Of a DNA stretch of 64,000 nt, positions 12,005 through 24,031 are shown in pieces. The notes under the pieces were generated by a model, which saw nothing but the letters and a program-made list of their open reading frames with translations, ran no database searches and was not told the origin of the DNA. The stretch comes from Lasiodiplodia sp. COLG20 (taxonomy: Eukaryota > Ascomycota > Dothideomycetes > Botryosphaeriales > Botryosphaeriaceae): contig VNWV01000001.1 of assembly GCA_009801085.1 (NCBI GenBank), positions 2,418,001-2,482,000 on the forward strand, read 5' to 3'. A program made the translations under genes and the position numbers. Each line of letters opens with the position of its first letter. Position 1 is the first letter of the stretch.

Positions 12005-13913
12005 ATGGACACAGCAGCTCAAAGCCCGCCGGCCGCAGCTCAAAATGCTCCCAACACCACCCCGATCCCCCAGCCCGCGCCGAAACGCCGCCGCACCTCG
12101 GGCCAGCCCTCGTCGCGCGGCGTCGCCAACCTGACGCCCGAGCAGCTCGCTCGGAAGAGGCAGAATGATCGCGAGGCACAGCGCGCCATCCGCGAGCGCA
12201 CAAAACAGCAGATCGAGCGCCTGAACAACCGAATCCGCGAGCTCGAGTCGCAGCAGCCCTACCATGAGCTGCAGATGGCCCTGCGCGCCAAAGAGGCCGT
12301 CCAGGCCGAGAACGACGACATCCGCCGCCGCTTGTCGTCCGTCATGAGCCTCATCCAGCCCATCCTAGGCACTCACGGCCTCAATGGCACGTTTGGCCCG
12401 TTCGCTGCTGCAAAAATCGCTGTTGCTGACTTCTGACCGGTGCAGAGTTGGCAGCCGCCGCCGAGCGCAGTCCGCTGCAGCTACCGCCCCACGATGCCGC
12501 CGATCCGCGAGCCCAGCAGCACATGCAAATCGCCGACCAGCGCGGCTACCACCACGGCGTTCCCCAGGTGCAGGAGCCGCAACCGCCTCATGACCAGACC
12601 AGCCCGTCTTCACCGACCAGCCAGAGCGCCAATGGTCGCAATTGGGGCTCTGCATTCCCCGGAGTGCCGCCAACCAGCCATGTCCGCGGATGGCACCCGC
12701 AGCAGCCGCCCTACGACCAGCCCCGCAGCAACATACATCCTGACCTCGAATTTGGGCAAAACTCGGACGAGCGCTTGGGAGTAAACTTCCTCTTGGATAA
12801 CCGCGCTAAATTGAATAATGGTGTACCTCATGGTGGATCTGCAGGCATGCAGTCTTCTGGTCTGGACTTCAACGGCCGCCCGCTGGAGGCCTGGAACACC
12901 TTGCCACGCAGTCTGGACGCAACATGTCCTCTGGATAGTCTCTTGCTTGACTTCCTGGCTGAGAGACATGCCCAGGCGGCTGAGGGTGCTCCAATCAAAA
13001 GCCTTGTCGGACCAGCGTATCCTGACTTTTCCTATCTTCTAAATCCGGAGAAGCAAAATCAGTCGCATCCTCTGTCCAAAGTCTTCACCGATATTCTGAG
13101 CACCTTCCCTGACATTTCAGGCTTGCCGGAGCGGGTCGCGGTGCTGTACATCATGTTTCTGTTGATGCGGTGGCAGATCGAACCTACCCAAGAAAATTAC
13201 GAGCGACTGCCGGACTGGATGACCCCACGTCCAAGTCAGCTTTTCACCCCACACCCTGTATGGAATGACTATCTGCCTTGGTGAGTACATTCTCAAACCC
13301 TTCAGCTTCGTCTTTGATTCCCCTTTGTCCATGTGACATATTTTACAGCCTGCGGTCAATCTTCTCCCTGTCCTTTGGCAGACCCTAATAGCATCACCCT
13401 TATCCACTTCTGACCTGCATGGTTACTGACATTATCCCCTCCAGGCCTCGCCTCCGTGACCGCATCATAGCAGATCAGCCGCAACAACCCTTCGACAACT
13501 TCTTCATCCCCTACACCACCTCCCTCTCGCTCAACTGGCCCCACAATCCCCGTGACTGCCTCATTCACGCCTCGTCTGCTGCCGCAGCAAGCGGAATCAA
13601 CACCACCTCAAGCGGAATCCCCGTCGACCCCGCCACTGAAGCATCTCCCGCACCCGCCGCTCCTGCCTCGTCCTCCTCCACCCCCGAAGGTTCGCCCAAG
13701 GTGGCGGAGGGTGAGGGCAGCGCCGGCAGCAGCAGTGGCAGCAACGCTGACGGAAACGGCACTGCTGCCACCGCCGAGGAAGATGAGGACCAGTGGGTCA
13801 TCAACCCAGCCTTCGAGGCACACCTGCGCAACATCGACAACTGGAGCCTCGGTCCCCAGTTCAGGGGCGCGTTTCCGGAGTTGGCAGCGTACGTGAAGAT
13901 CGTAGAGCAATGA
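12005..13913 (+). CDS. bZIP transcription factor with DUF3425 domain
   Basis: Predicted nuclear regulator. The first exon (12005 to about 12390) encodes a Pro/Ala-rich leader, then a basic region at residues 49-67 (ARKRQNDREAQRAIRERTK). A short leucine-zipper-like helix follows (IERLNNRIRELES). The second exon ends at 13280 in WNDYLPW. The third (13445-13913) continues PRLRDRII and then PYTTSLSLNWP, the typical DUF3425 C-terminal signature, and ends in NWSLGPQF...FPELAAYVKIVEQ. Intron 2 (13281-13444, 164 nt) has GTGAGT/CCAG ends and fits phase. Intron 1 is certain to exist because the frame changes, but its ends are not. A GTTTGG donor at 12391 is in phase with an AG ending at 12470, whereas the better-looking AG at 12445 is not. 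Length is about 550 residues. Target genes are unknown. Confidence 0.85.
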
Positions 13914-15336
13914 GCATTGTTAGGCTTGTTGTAAATGGGGAGTTGATTGTTCACGACGAAGTGCTTTCGTAGAGGAGAACGTTTTTACGTTTGTTCCGCA
14001 GGTACCCGTGGCAAGACGGACCCAGAGTCGAGTGGGGGATGTGAATAGGGAACAGCAGAAAGGTTACCCAGGGAAGAAGCAGGCGGGGATGTGATAGGGA
14101 AGGTCAGAGCAGCGACGGAGGGAATTGTGTGAACGACGATCATGTATTTTCTTGTTGTTTCCTTCCCTTTGCTCCTTTTCCTCATGGCTTTGAGCGTTTT
14201 CTCGAAGGCATAACAAAAGCACGGCGGGGGTATCTTGTTTGTGCTTTGTACACGTATCGGGCTCACTACTGGCAGAGGGCAAAATAGCATGGCAGGTTTA
14301 CGAGAAATAATGTTCTCCCATTTGGTTTCAAAAGATATTATCGCTCAACTGAGTTACGTGACTAGTTGGCTGGTTGTTTCTAAATTTTACCCATCTGCCT
14401 CCCATTCAAAGCAGACGGTGTCTACGATAGAGAGTTGGAGTGAAGGCTATGGTGCTACTTCCTTGAATGCAATATTCGAGGCATGCCATAGGAGTATAAA
14501 GACCCAAGCCCTTGTCATAGCCCTGAACGGCCCGTATTCTTGCGCAGAAAGAACGGACTTGAAGGATATTCGTATAACAGTTTCTGAATTTACTCTCGTA
14601 AGTAATCTAGCCTCTCATATTAATGGTACTCCCTACCTCATCCTGGTAAGAAAAAATTTGAGGCACACTGATGTAGAATAAAACATGTTCATTGCAACAA
14701 TATCAAGGGCCTATCACTGCAAGAAAGTCCGGCAATCACCACAAGCTCAAAAGTAGGCACATAACAATTTCTATTTTTTTTCATGCTCTCCTGGTCATAC
14801 GCCACTATATCAACAACATTATCTGCCTAACACCCTCCATTTCCTCAATGTCGATTATTAGTAAGGATCGTCATGACGTCAAAGATACCGGCGTCCGTAT
14901 GTCTCAAAACCAGATCTCTCCCTCTTCTTCGCTGACACGAAGAAAAACGGACAAGTCTAATTTTTCTCGTAAATCGTCGTGATGTAGATGCAGCAGGTGC
15001 ATGTGTGCGTGTGTAGTTCAGAAAGCAGAACTTTTAGAAAAAAAACAACCCATCAGAGGAATGAAGCCTCTGCCATTACCGTTTTCCCTTGTTTCCTCGC
15101 TTGTAAAATGCAGTTGCCATTATTTCCCAACCCAAGGAGTGTGGAAACGATGCAGAAAATCCAGATTGCGCCGGAACCCCGCCTTGCTATGCATAAGAAG
15201 GAACGACATCACACCCTCTCAGGACGGAGAGGAGTGCTCGCGAATGATTAAAGATCAGAATGTTCAATCGGTCAAAACAGATTTGTAGAGGTACAAGGCC
15301 GTAAGGTCGTCGAACGGGGAAAAACATGCTCTTCGT
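13914..15336. other. Spacer between convergent bZIP and GPI-protein genes
   Basis: Nothing coding is recognised. It is AT-richer than the flanks and holds the 3' ends of both genes. The open frames at 14235-14681 and 14692-14982 have no domain, no splice context and an intergenic codon pattern. Confidence 0.5.
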
Positions 15337-16881
15337 TTACAGCAGCCATGCCAGACCCGCGACACCAGCGAACGCAGCAGCTTCCATACCGGCGAAACGC
15401 TGAGCAGCACCACTCTGCAGACTAGGCTCGCCGGCGGTTCCGGAAGCGCTCGAGCCGGCGGTAGCAGCTGCGGCATTGACGGTGGCATAGCTGGTAATCG
15501 TCTTACGCTGGCCGTCGGGCAAGGTGGTAGTGGACAGGACAAGCGAGCTGACAGGCTGGTCAACGGAGCCGCCCGTGTAGGTCGTGTGGAAGGTGGAGCC
15601 GGCCGAGTTGGTGCGGGTGATGACTTGGCCGGAGGAATAGCTCGTCGGCGTCCAAGCGCTGGCAGCCGAGGTTGAAGTGACGGTGTTGCCAGAGGAATCG
15701 GTCGTCTCGACGATGACGGCAGCGGCGGTGGTGGTGCGGCCCTCGCTGTTGGTAGTCGTCACCTTGGCGGTGGCGCCGACGACGGCGGAGGAAGTTTGGG
15801 TGACAGTTTCGCCAGCAGTGTTAGTGGTGGTGACCTCGACGGGCACAACAACGGCCTCGGTGGAGGACTTCGTTGTCTCGGCAGTGGTTGTAGCCTCGGT
15901 AGTGGTGGGCTCCTGAGTGGTTGTGGAAATCACAGTAGACTCGACAGTGCTAGGTGCAGCTGCAGACGAAGAGGTTTCCAGGTTAGTGCTTGATTCCACA
16001 ATCGTAGAAGTCTCGGTCTCAGTAGTAGAGCGAGGCGCAGAAGAAGTAGCAGAAGTAGCTGGAGAAGACACGGATGAGCCGCTGCGCGAAGAAGATTGGG
16101 TAGAGGATTGAGCCCCAGATTCGGATGTGCTCGAGGCAGACTGAGAAGTGCTCGAGGCATCCGAAGTGGCGGTCGTCGCGGCACTGCCGGACGAAGACGG
16201 CTCGGGGGAGGATTCAGCAGCTGTGCTGGACGTGGACGCACCTGAGGTAGACGCCTCCGACGTCGTCGCACTCGTGCTGGTCACGGGTGCAGATGAAGTC
16301 GGGGAAGACTCAACCGTGGACGGCTCGGCGGTTGTAGAGGGGGCGGAGGTGGCAGCGGACGACGGGGAAGGATTGGACGTACTTGCAGAGGTCTCAACAG
16401 CAGACGTCGTCGTCTCCGGCGCCGTGCTCGACGGTGCGGACGTACTCTCGACGACCGCAGAGCTGGTTGGCGCGGCCGTGGTAGGAACTGCAGAACTCTC
16501 TGCGGGGGCAGAACTCTCTGCAGGCGCGGAAGTCGCGGCAGAAGCCGAAGTTGCGGGGGCGCTGGACGCAGCGCTGGCGGCAGCGCTGGTCGTCGCGTTC
16601 TCGTCTTGCCTCTTCTTCAGCTCGTTGGCGGCCTCGAGCGATTGCTCAACCTGGGCGGCGTCGGCCTCGTACGCGGCCTCGACTTGGGTCCAGTCATCCT
16701 CGTACTTGGCATCCTGGAAGGCGGGGCGCTCGTGGCTACGGAGCGCGTCCGGGATGCGGTCGGCAGGGAGGACGTCGAGCAGCTCTTCAATAAGAGCAGG
16801 GGAGTCCCCGGTTGGCTGCGCATGCACGACGGCATTGGCGAGCGGCAGCGCAAGCAGCACGAAGGACCGGAGAGACGGCAT
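15337..16881 (-). CDS. Ser/Thr-rich GPI-anchored cell-wall protein
   Basis: Uninterrupted 514-residue protein. Residues 1-21 form a signal peptide (MPSLRSFVLLALPLANAVVHA). An acidic ordered segment follows at about 25-88 (IEELLDVLP, WTQVEAAYEADAAQVEQ). A Kex2-like KKR site lies at 89-91. Then comes a stretch of more than 300 residues dominated by Ser, Thr, Ala and Val, including STTAPETTTSAVETS-like runs, as expected for heavily O-mannosylated wall proteins. The C-terminal part (about 390-470) has more regular TSYSSGQVITRTNSAG and SSLVLSTTTLPDGQ segments. It ends with a small-residue site and a hydrophobic tail (GMEAAAFAGVAGLAWLL), a GPI-attachment signal. The likely role is structural or adhesive at the surface, and no enzyme domain is visible. 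The upstream bases on the coding strand are CT-rich, like a fungal leader. Confidence 0.85.
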   Translation of the reverse strand: MPSLRSFVLLALPLANAVVHAQPTGDSPALIEELLDVLPADRIPDALRSHERPAFQDAKYEDDWTQVEAAYEADAAQVEQSLEAANELKKRQDENATTSAAASAASSAPATSASAATSAPAESSAPAESSAVPTTAAPTSSAVVESTSAPSSTAPETTTSAVETSASTSNPSPSSAATSAPSTTAEPSTVESSPTSSAPVTSTSATTSEASTSGASTSSTAAESSPEPSSSGSAATTATSDASSTSQSASSTSESGAQSSTQSSSRSGSSVSSPATSATSSAPRSTTETETSTIVESSTNLETSSSAAAPSTVESTVISTTTQEPTTTEATTTAETTKSSTEAVVVPVEVTTTNTAGETVTQTSSAVVGATAKVTTTNSEGRTTTAAAVIVETTDSSGNTVTSTSAASAWTPTSYSSGQVITRTNSAGSTFHTTYTGGSVDQPVSSLVLSTTTLPDGQRKTITSYATVNAAAATAGSSASGTAGEPSLQSGAAQRFAGMEAAAFAGVAGLAWLL

Positions 16882-19800
16882 GGCGGACGAGAGAGAAAGA
16901 GTGGCACACGCGGCTCACAGGGCGGGACAGGTGTGATTGATATGCGATGGTGCGGCTAATGTCTACATGGCGCGAGAGTCAGGCATGGGAAGGTGATCGC
17001 AGACGGCAGGTGGTGGGCTTACAGCAGACCCGATCAGGCAGAAGGCAGCGGGTTGCCTCGGTTGGCGTTGTGTAGCGAGAGCGATATTGCAGGGCAGAGC
17101 GAGCGTGGGCGCGGAGACTGAGAAGCGGGCGGGAGAGGGAACAACAGGAGGATATGTGCTTTTCGCGGCGATGCTTGATACGGGCAGGATCCAGCAGCTG
17201 TCACTGGCGTGGCAGCGCGGCGCCGTTCGCTCTGGCCCCTGCTCAGCACCGTTCCGCGCACCATCGAAGCCACTTACAATGGGACCCCCGTGCGTTGAAA
17301 CCTGCCCACCATACGGCTGCGGCTCACCTCACGCCAGCGACAAGGCCCGAATTCGTCCCCTTAAAATACGATTGTTATCGATTCCTGTCGTCACATTCCC
17401 CGGCCACTACGCCTGAATGACGTGCTCCGACCCCGCAGCATTGCTCAACAGAGCCAGCCGTCTTCTTCAACGGGCTGTTTTTTTCTTTTTATGCGCCCGC
17501 TTTCAGCCCTGGCATACAGCGCGTCTCAGACGGGCTGGCGCAGCTTACAGCAGCGTAGCGTCACACCCGCCCGCTGCCGTGCTCCCGGCCTACCCAACGC
17601 ACCGCCGCACCAGCGCCCCCCACTCCCACCCAGAGCCCAAACCCGACACACGGGCTCCGCGCTTGACGATAAATACAGCCGCCGCCCGTCAGGCTCCCAG
17701 GGGAGCGGGCCCTGGATTTCGGCAGCAATGTATTGTGCAGGAGCAGAAAAGAGGCCGTGTCTCAGATAGCTTGATGCGCGAGCAAGGTAAGGAGAACGGT
17801 AGCGAATGGAATGGAGCTGCTGGCGAGTCGAGCGAGCTCGTGCGCGGCCGAGGCGCGTCAAGCAGCTCCGGTGCGACAGCCAACCTGGCTGCCGATTGTA
17901 CTCAGCCAGTAGACACGCCTGCGGCCATTATCAGAAGACATGGCTCGTAACAGTGGTTGTGTGTGGAGTGCTATTCTTAGCTGCTGTCGACAGCCCTGGA
18001 CGTGAACCGCAGCAGGCGGGCGTGAGGTAGCGCTGGTTCGCTGCCGATCGTCCGAGGCTTGCATGTGGGCCTGGCCGGCGCCCCGCTGATCACTGCGTGG
18101 CCGTCTCGTCTGTCGACGCGGCCGTGGCGCGGCTGGCTGTCTGACTGGCTGGCTGCGTGCATCCATCCTCATGGCTGCTCGCCACGCGCGCTGACTTCCG
18201 AGACCTGAGCCTCGTCTCTGGGCAGCCTCTCCGCCAAATTTCGCTATCTTCGTGCGCAATATCTCTCTCCTTCGTGTTCCTCAAATAAGCGAAGACCAGA
18301 GCAGTAGGCTGCACGACTCATGCGGCTGACCAGTACAATACATAGCTAATGCGCATAACAAAGTGGTCCTGCAAGAAAAAAAACACATTGTAGTCCGAGC
18401 AGCCAGTGCTCCACTGTTCTTCGTTTCCCCCTCCTTCCGAGCGATGACCAACAACGAAGCTATGATCATCGAGATCCTATCTTCGTATCCTACGCTCTAG
18501 AAGCCCGTATCCACGTGCTAAGCCTCTCCCTGCTCTTCCGCCTCATCCCCACCCAATCGTCATCACCCCCATACACGAGTTTGCAGACACACCGCCATCG
18601 CCGGTGCCGGCCGTGGAGAAGGGAGCAAGAGGGCCGCGTGCTTCGAAAACCATGCTTACAACCGCCGTCCAATTGCTTACCGCGGCCTTGAGCTTAAACG
18701 TAATCCTACTTCTTTCTGCGCGTTTGTGTGGAGAGCCAAACCGCCTTATGGCCCGCCGCCTCTTCCCCTCTCTTACTCCCCACTCTCACCCCCCGTACCC
18801 GTATCCCGCTGCCGGCGGTGACGTTTCTGGGATTCCTTCGAAGATAAGAGGAAAAGAGAGAAAGCATCCACCCTCGCCACCGCCGAAGATTTGGAAAACA
18901 AAAAGCATATCTTACAATGCATGTTGTACTACACTTGTCGACAGGGTCGATCTTTATCACATGCTACAGATAGTGGTAGCAGGAAAGGTGAGAGCTTGCT
19001 TGCGTGGGAACCCGGACTTCCTCCCTCCGAACCCTATTCTAGCGGGTGCCACCATCCGCGTATTACATGGCCTCCTTTTTTTTTTTTTTTTTGCCTCCCT
19101 CTCTCTTTCTACGGGAAGAGCTGTGAGACCGAAGAGTGGTTGGTGGTTTTTTCTTTTCTTTTTTGCCTCCCCATTTAGCGTTTCGTATGACGGGACAATG
19201 TCACACGCACCCCACCTGCACTACCCTTCTATTGGCGAGCTGGAATGAGAAAGAACAAAAATTTTGACGGTACAGAAAAGTACATGAAAATTTTTCATAT
19301 GTGTTGAGGGAATAAGCCCCAAGCGGGAATGTGGGTGAGAGGAAAGGAAATCAGAAGAAAATGAAGGAACTTTGCTCCTTCGTCAATCATTCATCTATGC
19401 CAAACAAATTGATAACAACATACAAGTGAAGAGGCCTCGAGGCATCAACCAAAAAGGTAGACTGACGCTCGAGCGAAGCAAGGGACAAGGCCGGTAGGTA
19501 CCTACCTCACTCCCTACCCACTCCACACGGCATCCCCGAAGCCCAGCCCCTCCTTTAAGCCAACGCACCACCCGGCCATTCCCCTCCTCCCTGCCTGTCT
19601 GCCCCTCTTCCGCGCCTACATCAGCGCTTTCCCGTTCCTCCGAAACAAAGTTTCCCTCCCTCAATTTGCGTCGCACAACCCTGCCACGTCCACCACCGTC
19701 TTCGTTCACGACTCAATGAGAATCAGGAAACAAAGAAAAGGGTAGCGAGATGCCAAGACATTCGTGGCGATCATGCTAGCAAACTACCTCCTATATTACC

Positions 19801-20187
19801 ACCTCTCCGCCCGTCGATCAACGCTCCACTTCCCTCCTATCTATCCCCCCTGTTACCAATGATTCAATGCTCAACCCTATGCTCGCTTCTTCAGACCTGA
19901 TCGTCATCAGCATCTCACCCAGTTCACGCTCAAGGAAAAAAGCATCCAAGACGCCGCGCTCATCTCTTCCCTTTAATCATCATGCAGAACGACTCCGCCA
20001 CGAAAAAGGAAATGTGATAACGCGACTCCGCGGGACACAGGGAAAAGGAAAACAAAAGCAACCTTCTGAACCGGAGAGGACGCAACGGAAATCCAACTCC
20101 CACACCGGTTCAAGCGCTCGCCAAACCGGAATTGACAGCGCGAGCCATATTCACAGGAGAGGAGGGGCTGATTCATCGCCCTGAAGA
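16882..20187. other. Long spacer upstream of GPI-protein gene
   Basis: 3.3 kb with no supported gene. The part to about 18200 is GC-rich and probably holds the GPI-protein promoter. The part near 18600-19250 is low-complexity, with T tracts at 19078-19092 and 19147-19163, each followed by GCCTCCC. A perfect 14-bp palindrome lies at 19493-19506. The last several hundred bases should be the 3' UTR of the RhoGAP gene. Open frames here have no family features. Confidence 0.45.
19493..19506. repeat. 14-bp perfect palindrome GGTAGGTACCTACC
   Basis: The sequence GGTAGGTACCTACC is its own reverse complement. It contains the TAGGTACCTA core, which from memory recurs in intergenic DNA of some filamentous fungi. 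A partial match (CCTAGGTAGG) occurs near 28075. Function is unknown. Confidence 0.6.
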
Positions 20188-23015
20188 CTAGACATCCAGC
20201 ATGGACCGGACTGTCTGCTGTTGCCTCGGTGATTGAGGGCGCGAGACCGTAGACCCTCCCTCGGGTGCCGTCGGAGTAGATGCCGTTTGGGTAGGTGCCG
20301 TCTGAGCGGGTGCGCCTTGCGTTGCCGAAGCAAACACGGGTCCCTCTGTAGGACGAACCTCGGGAGCAGCCACAGCGGGAGTCGCCGAGTTCACGGTCAC
20401 TAATGGAGAAGCGGAAGGAGCCGTGCTCGCACTACCCGGCGTTTGCGTCGGAGTAGCCTCCTCCGACTCGGTCTTGGGAGGGGTGAGGCCCGCCAGCTTC
20501 GCTTCCTCCTTCGCCTCGAGCACAGTCGGCGGCGAAAACTCCATGGGCCGCGGCAATTGTTCTACCGAACGACCTCTGCGATGCTGAGTCAAGGCAGCCA
20601 AGCTAGATGTTGATCGGTGCCCGGACCGTTCAGAGCTTGGCGAGCTCGGGTCAATGCGGTTGCTGGGTGGACTCTTTGCACGCTGCTTGGCTTCCTCTCG
20701 CTCCTTCCGCTCAGCAATCTTTCCACGGAACCAGTCGAAAGGGTTCTTCTTGTCTCCTTCTCTGTCGGTCCAAACGGCAGTCGAACTTGAGGCTTCGGTC
20801 GGATCAAGACTCAGGCTTTTGCGGCCGCCCTTCGAACTGACCGAGCTCATGCTTTGTTCGGCTCCTGAGACAGAACCGAGATTGTTTTCGTTCAAGGGCT
20901 TGGAGCCTTCTTTCCTGTGAGATATGCGCCAGCCACGCTTCCTTTCCTTCTCAGCGTTCTCAGCCGCTGTGGAATCGTCTCCATGCTCAGCTTCCGAGTA
21001 ACCGCCGGAGACGGTTGAATGCGAGCGCATGGATGCGCTGGGTGACATGCTGGGTTCGAGCGGGTTAGCGCTCGCCGTTGCCTTTGGGGGTGAATTCTCA
21101 GCTATCGGTGCAATAAAAGGTCCTTGGTCTTTGAGTGGCGTACCTGCCGCAACTCCCCCTGGAAGTGGTGATGGTGGTCCCCCAACGTGAGATCCATGGA
21201 GAGAATTGGTGGAGCTTGCTGCGCTTGGGTTGGTGCTCGGAGCACGTTTTTTCTGCAGCTTGTTGGGCCTGCGCTTTTCCTTGGATTCGTTATCCGAATG
21301 GGGGGATGATTGGAACATGCTTGAGAAGGAACGAAATCCTGAGTTCTCCCGATCCGAGCTCTCAGCTCTCGGCTTCTGCGGGGTTTGGCTGTGGGGCAGA
21401 AGCCCGGAAGAAGACGATATGTTTGCTGGGGGGGCCAACGGGGTAGTATCTTCACTGGAAGGTGCGGTAATCATGTGAGTGGGCCGGGTAGGGGGGCTGA
21501 CTGCGTCCACTGGCCTGGCAGGCTCAGCAATAGCAATCGAGGCGACTGCGGGCGACCTTGGGGTTGGAGGAGCACCGGGACTTTGCTCGTTGTGTTCTCG
21601 GGAGAACCGCTTTCCCGCAACTGCCGGGGATTTCTTGGACGGCACGGTATTGCTCCTGTGGACGCCGCTTGAAAATTGCGTGTTGACCGGGCTCGGAGTA
21701 GCTATTGTGCCAGAAGTCTTGGATTTCCTGGACGACACAGAGACATTCCTCCTGATCATTCCTTGCTTGCGGACACTTTCAGCGCCGGCACTCGCATTCG
21801 ATGAGGATCTGCCTATGGTGGTCTTGGAGCGGGTCGGCGTCGTCGGGGCTTTGCCCGATGGGGTCGAGGGCCCACTTTCCACCTCCTCCACCGTCTTAGG
21901 ATCGGCCTCAGTGCCCTGCATGCCAATGAGGAAGTTGTCCTGGTTTTCAATGAGGAAAATGAGCACGTCTTGGCTGAGACGATATTCCGGCGGGGCCATG
22001 TCGTGATTGGGGTGGGACAGGATTCCAGGCTGGAAGATGGCGGCAAGGTTCGCTGTGGTCATCTTGTTTAGGTCGGACTTGGAAGCAAAGACGGCGAGAA
22101 GGTCCAGAATGTACAAGAGAAGTTGGCGGTTGAGCGGAGGCAACTCCGTGATGAGTTTCTGATAGACTCGGATCGCTCTGTCCATGTCGAACTCTCCAAT
22201 GCTTTCTTTCTGACCGTCCATTGGGCCCACAGCTTGAGCTTGGTGGTTGCGGAGCGGGTCTCTGAACCGTTCATAGAACTCGAGAGGAATGATGGGCTCA
22301 GGGAGTTGGTTGAAGTATCGGCGGAGAATATTTGCAGCGTCATGCACAGTGTATCCAGTCCAGTCCAGGCCCTTTCCGTAGCGATCAGGAGAGTTGAACG
22401 CTTCGCGAAGTTCTTTGATGCGTTTCTCGGATCCGCTCAGACGGAAGATACCTTCGACATCGACGGCTGAGCGCACCGGCGTGTCAGCAGACGGCGAGTG
22501 GGTGGGGAGGCCTGGGACTCACCTTTCTCCTTGAGAAAAACCCCGCATTTAGCGACGACAATGGGCACGTAACCATAGATGTAGCTCTCGCCTTCCTCGT
22601 TGAACAGCGAGATTGCGACGTTGGCGTACTTGATGCTGTCTTGGAGAGGCACCCCAAAGATGCCGCGGGGCTTCTCTGGCTCTGCGTAGTAAAAAACGAT
22701 CAGCTCACGACACAAAGTGGCAGCGCGCAAAGCAATCTGGAGGGGCCGGAGGACGGCGCTCGCCAGGCGGCCGACTTGCCGACTGACGGCGGCCGCGGCG
22801 CGAATGCGAAGCCTGACGAAGGTCGTCCGCATGCGCCTCCAGAGGTGGAGGAACCCACCCTTGTCCTCGTCTTTCTTCGCATTCCCGCGCTTGAATTGTC
22901 TCCACCACGAGGTCAGGTCGCGCTTCGAGGGCACGTCGGCGGCCTGGTTGCCCACAGGCTGTGGCTGGTCCCATTGGCGGGCGCCCGAGCCACTCGGCTG
23001 GGCTTGGTGCGGCAT
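20188..23015 (-). CDS. sac7: Sac7-type Rho GTPase-activating protein
   Basis: Predicted GTPase activator for a Rho1-like GTPase in wall-integrity and actin control. Exons are 23015-22859, 22681-22523 and 22466-20188, about 864 residues. The N-terminus carries the family block LTSWWRQFKR. The RhoGAP domain spans roughly 55-270. It begins at GIFGVPLQDSIKYANVAI and contains the arginine-finger segment VEGIFRLSGS (the Arg of GIFRLSG) across intron 2. It continues with AANILRRYFNQLPEPIIP and NLAAIFQPGIL. The remaining 590 residues are Ser/Pro-rich and disordered, with basic patches. The start at 23015 (MPHQAQPSGSG) is preferred over the in-frame ATG at 23174, which adds an Arg-rich leader unlike the family. 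The proposed first intron (22858-22682, 177 nt) is a multiple of three and has no stop, so retention would still give a protein. Confidence 0.88.
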
Positions 23016-24031
23016 GTTGGCGGGCTGCTGCGAGGAGGGCGGGTCGCCTCTCGCTCTTGGGGACGGAGAGTGCTGGTGTTGTCGCAATGGCGGCAGGCGG
23101 AGGCTCGCGAGGGTACCGGCAGGGCGTATCCTAAAATAGCGAAGGCGAAGCGAGGACGTGTCGCCGCTCGACAATGCGGCCGCTCGTGCAGGCGGGCGGC
23201 GTCACCTGGGCGCGGCGGGCTGTGGCCGGGCTCTGGGGCTTGGACGGCGCGCAGGTGCAGCGCGCTGGCTGGGAGGGCAGAAGCCTGGGTGCGAGGCGGC
23301 GGCTGCAGGACGGCCGTTGCTGTCGGAGGTCGTGAAACGTGAGGAAACGCGAGTTTTCGCGGGCGCGGGTGATGTAATGCGATGATATATGCTGCTGGCT
23401 CGTCGCAGGGTGTGCGAGAAGAGGCAGGATGCGTCTCTCCCGATCAGGAAAGCCCCTAGGTTTCCCGTCGGCTGCCCAGGCTACGGCTGCCCAGGCTAAT
23501 AATACGAGAGACGTTGCAGCAGGGCGAGGCACGCGGTGGGCTGGCTGTGGCGAGAGCAAGTGCACGGCGGCGAGCGTTGTTGTCCAGGGGAGCTTGGGCA
23601 AGCGGCTAAAATATGGAGGATTTGGGGACCTGGCCTGCTATTTGGGAGCGTGGTGAACGTAACGTGCCGATGCAGCCAGTTCGACGGTCCCCCCCGTGCC
23701 TCGTGGGCTAAGCCTAAGAGCGCGCCAGCTCTACAGCCCCAGACCCTGCGATTAGCGCCGGAGCACGGTCTGTCGCGTTGTCCAAAGGAGCGCAGTGCGT
23801 CTCCTCAGGCGGTTTACGGCTGTGCCGAGCGAAGCGGCGTTTGAGCTACGTCAGGCCCGCGGGCGGCGGGCGAAAAGTTCAGTTCAGTTCACAGCGACCA
23901 TCAGAGCTCGCTCCATTGTAGACGCCCTCCCTCCCCTCCCAACCACCCCTCGCGAACACCCATCAGCACCTCCGTGCACACCGCAACATCCTTGACAGCT
24001 GATCGCCTCGCGCAAGCACGCTTCTGCAACA
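23016..24031. other. Divergent spacer between RhoGAP and TIM9
   Basis: About 1 kb of GC-rich sequence with promoters for both genes. No coding gene is supported. The last 100 bases before the TIM9 ATG are C-rich, as in a fungal 5' leader. Confidence 0.5.

Noticed and set aside
16148..16936. 262-codon open frame antisense to the GPI-protein gene
   Set aside because: Composition mirrors the Ser/Thr-rich repeats on the other strand, giving Val/Glu/Ala/Asp runs. No independent gene evidence.
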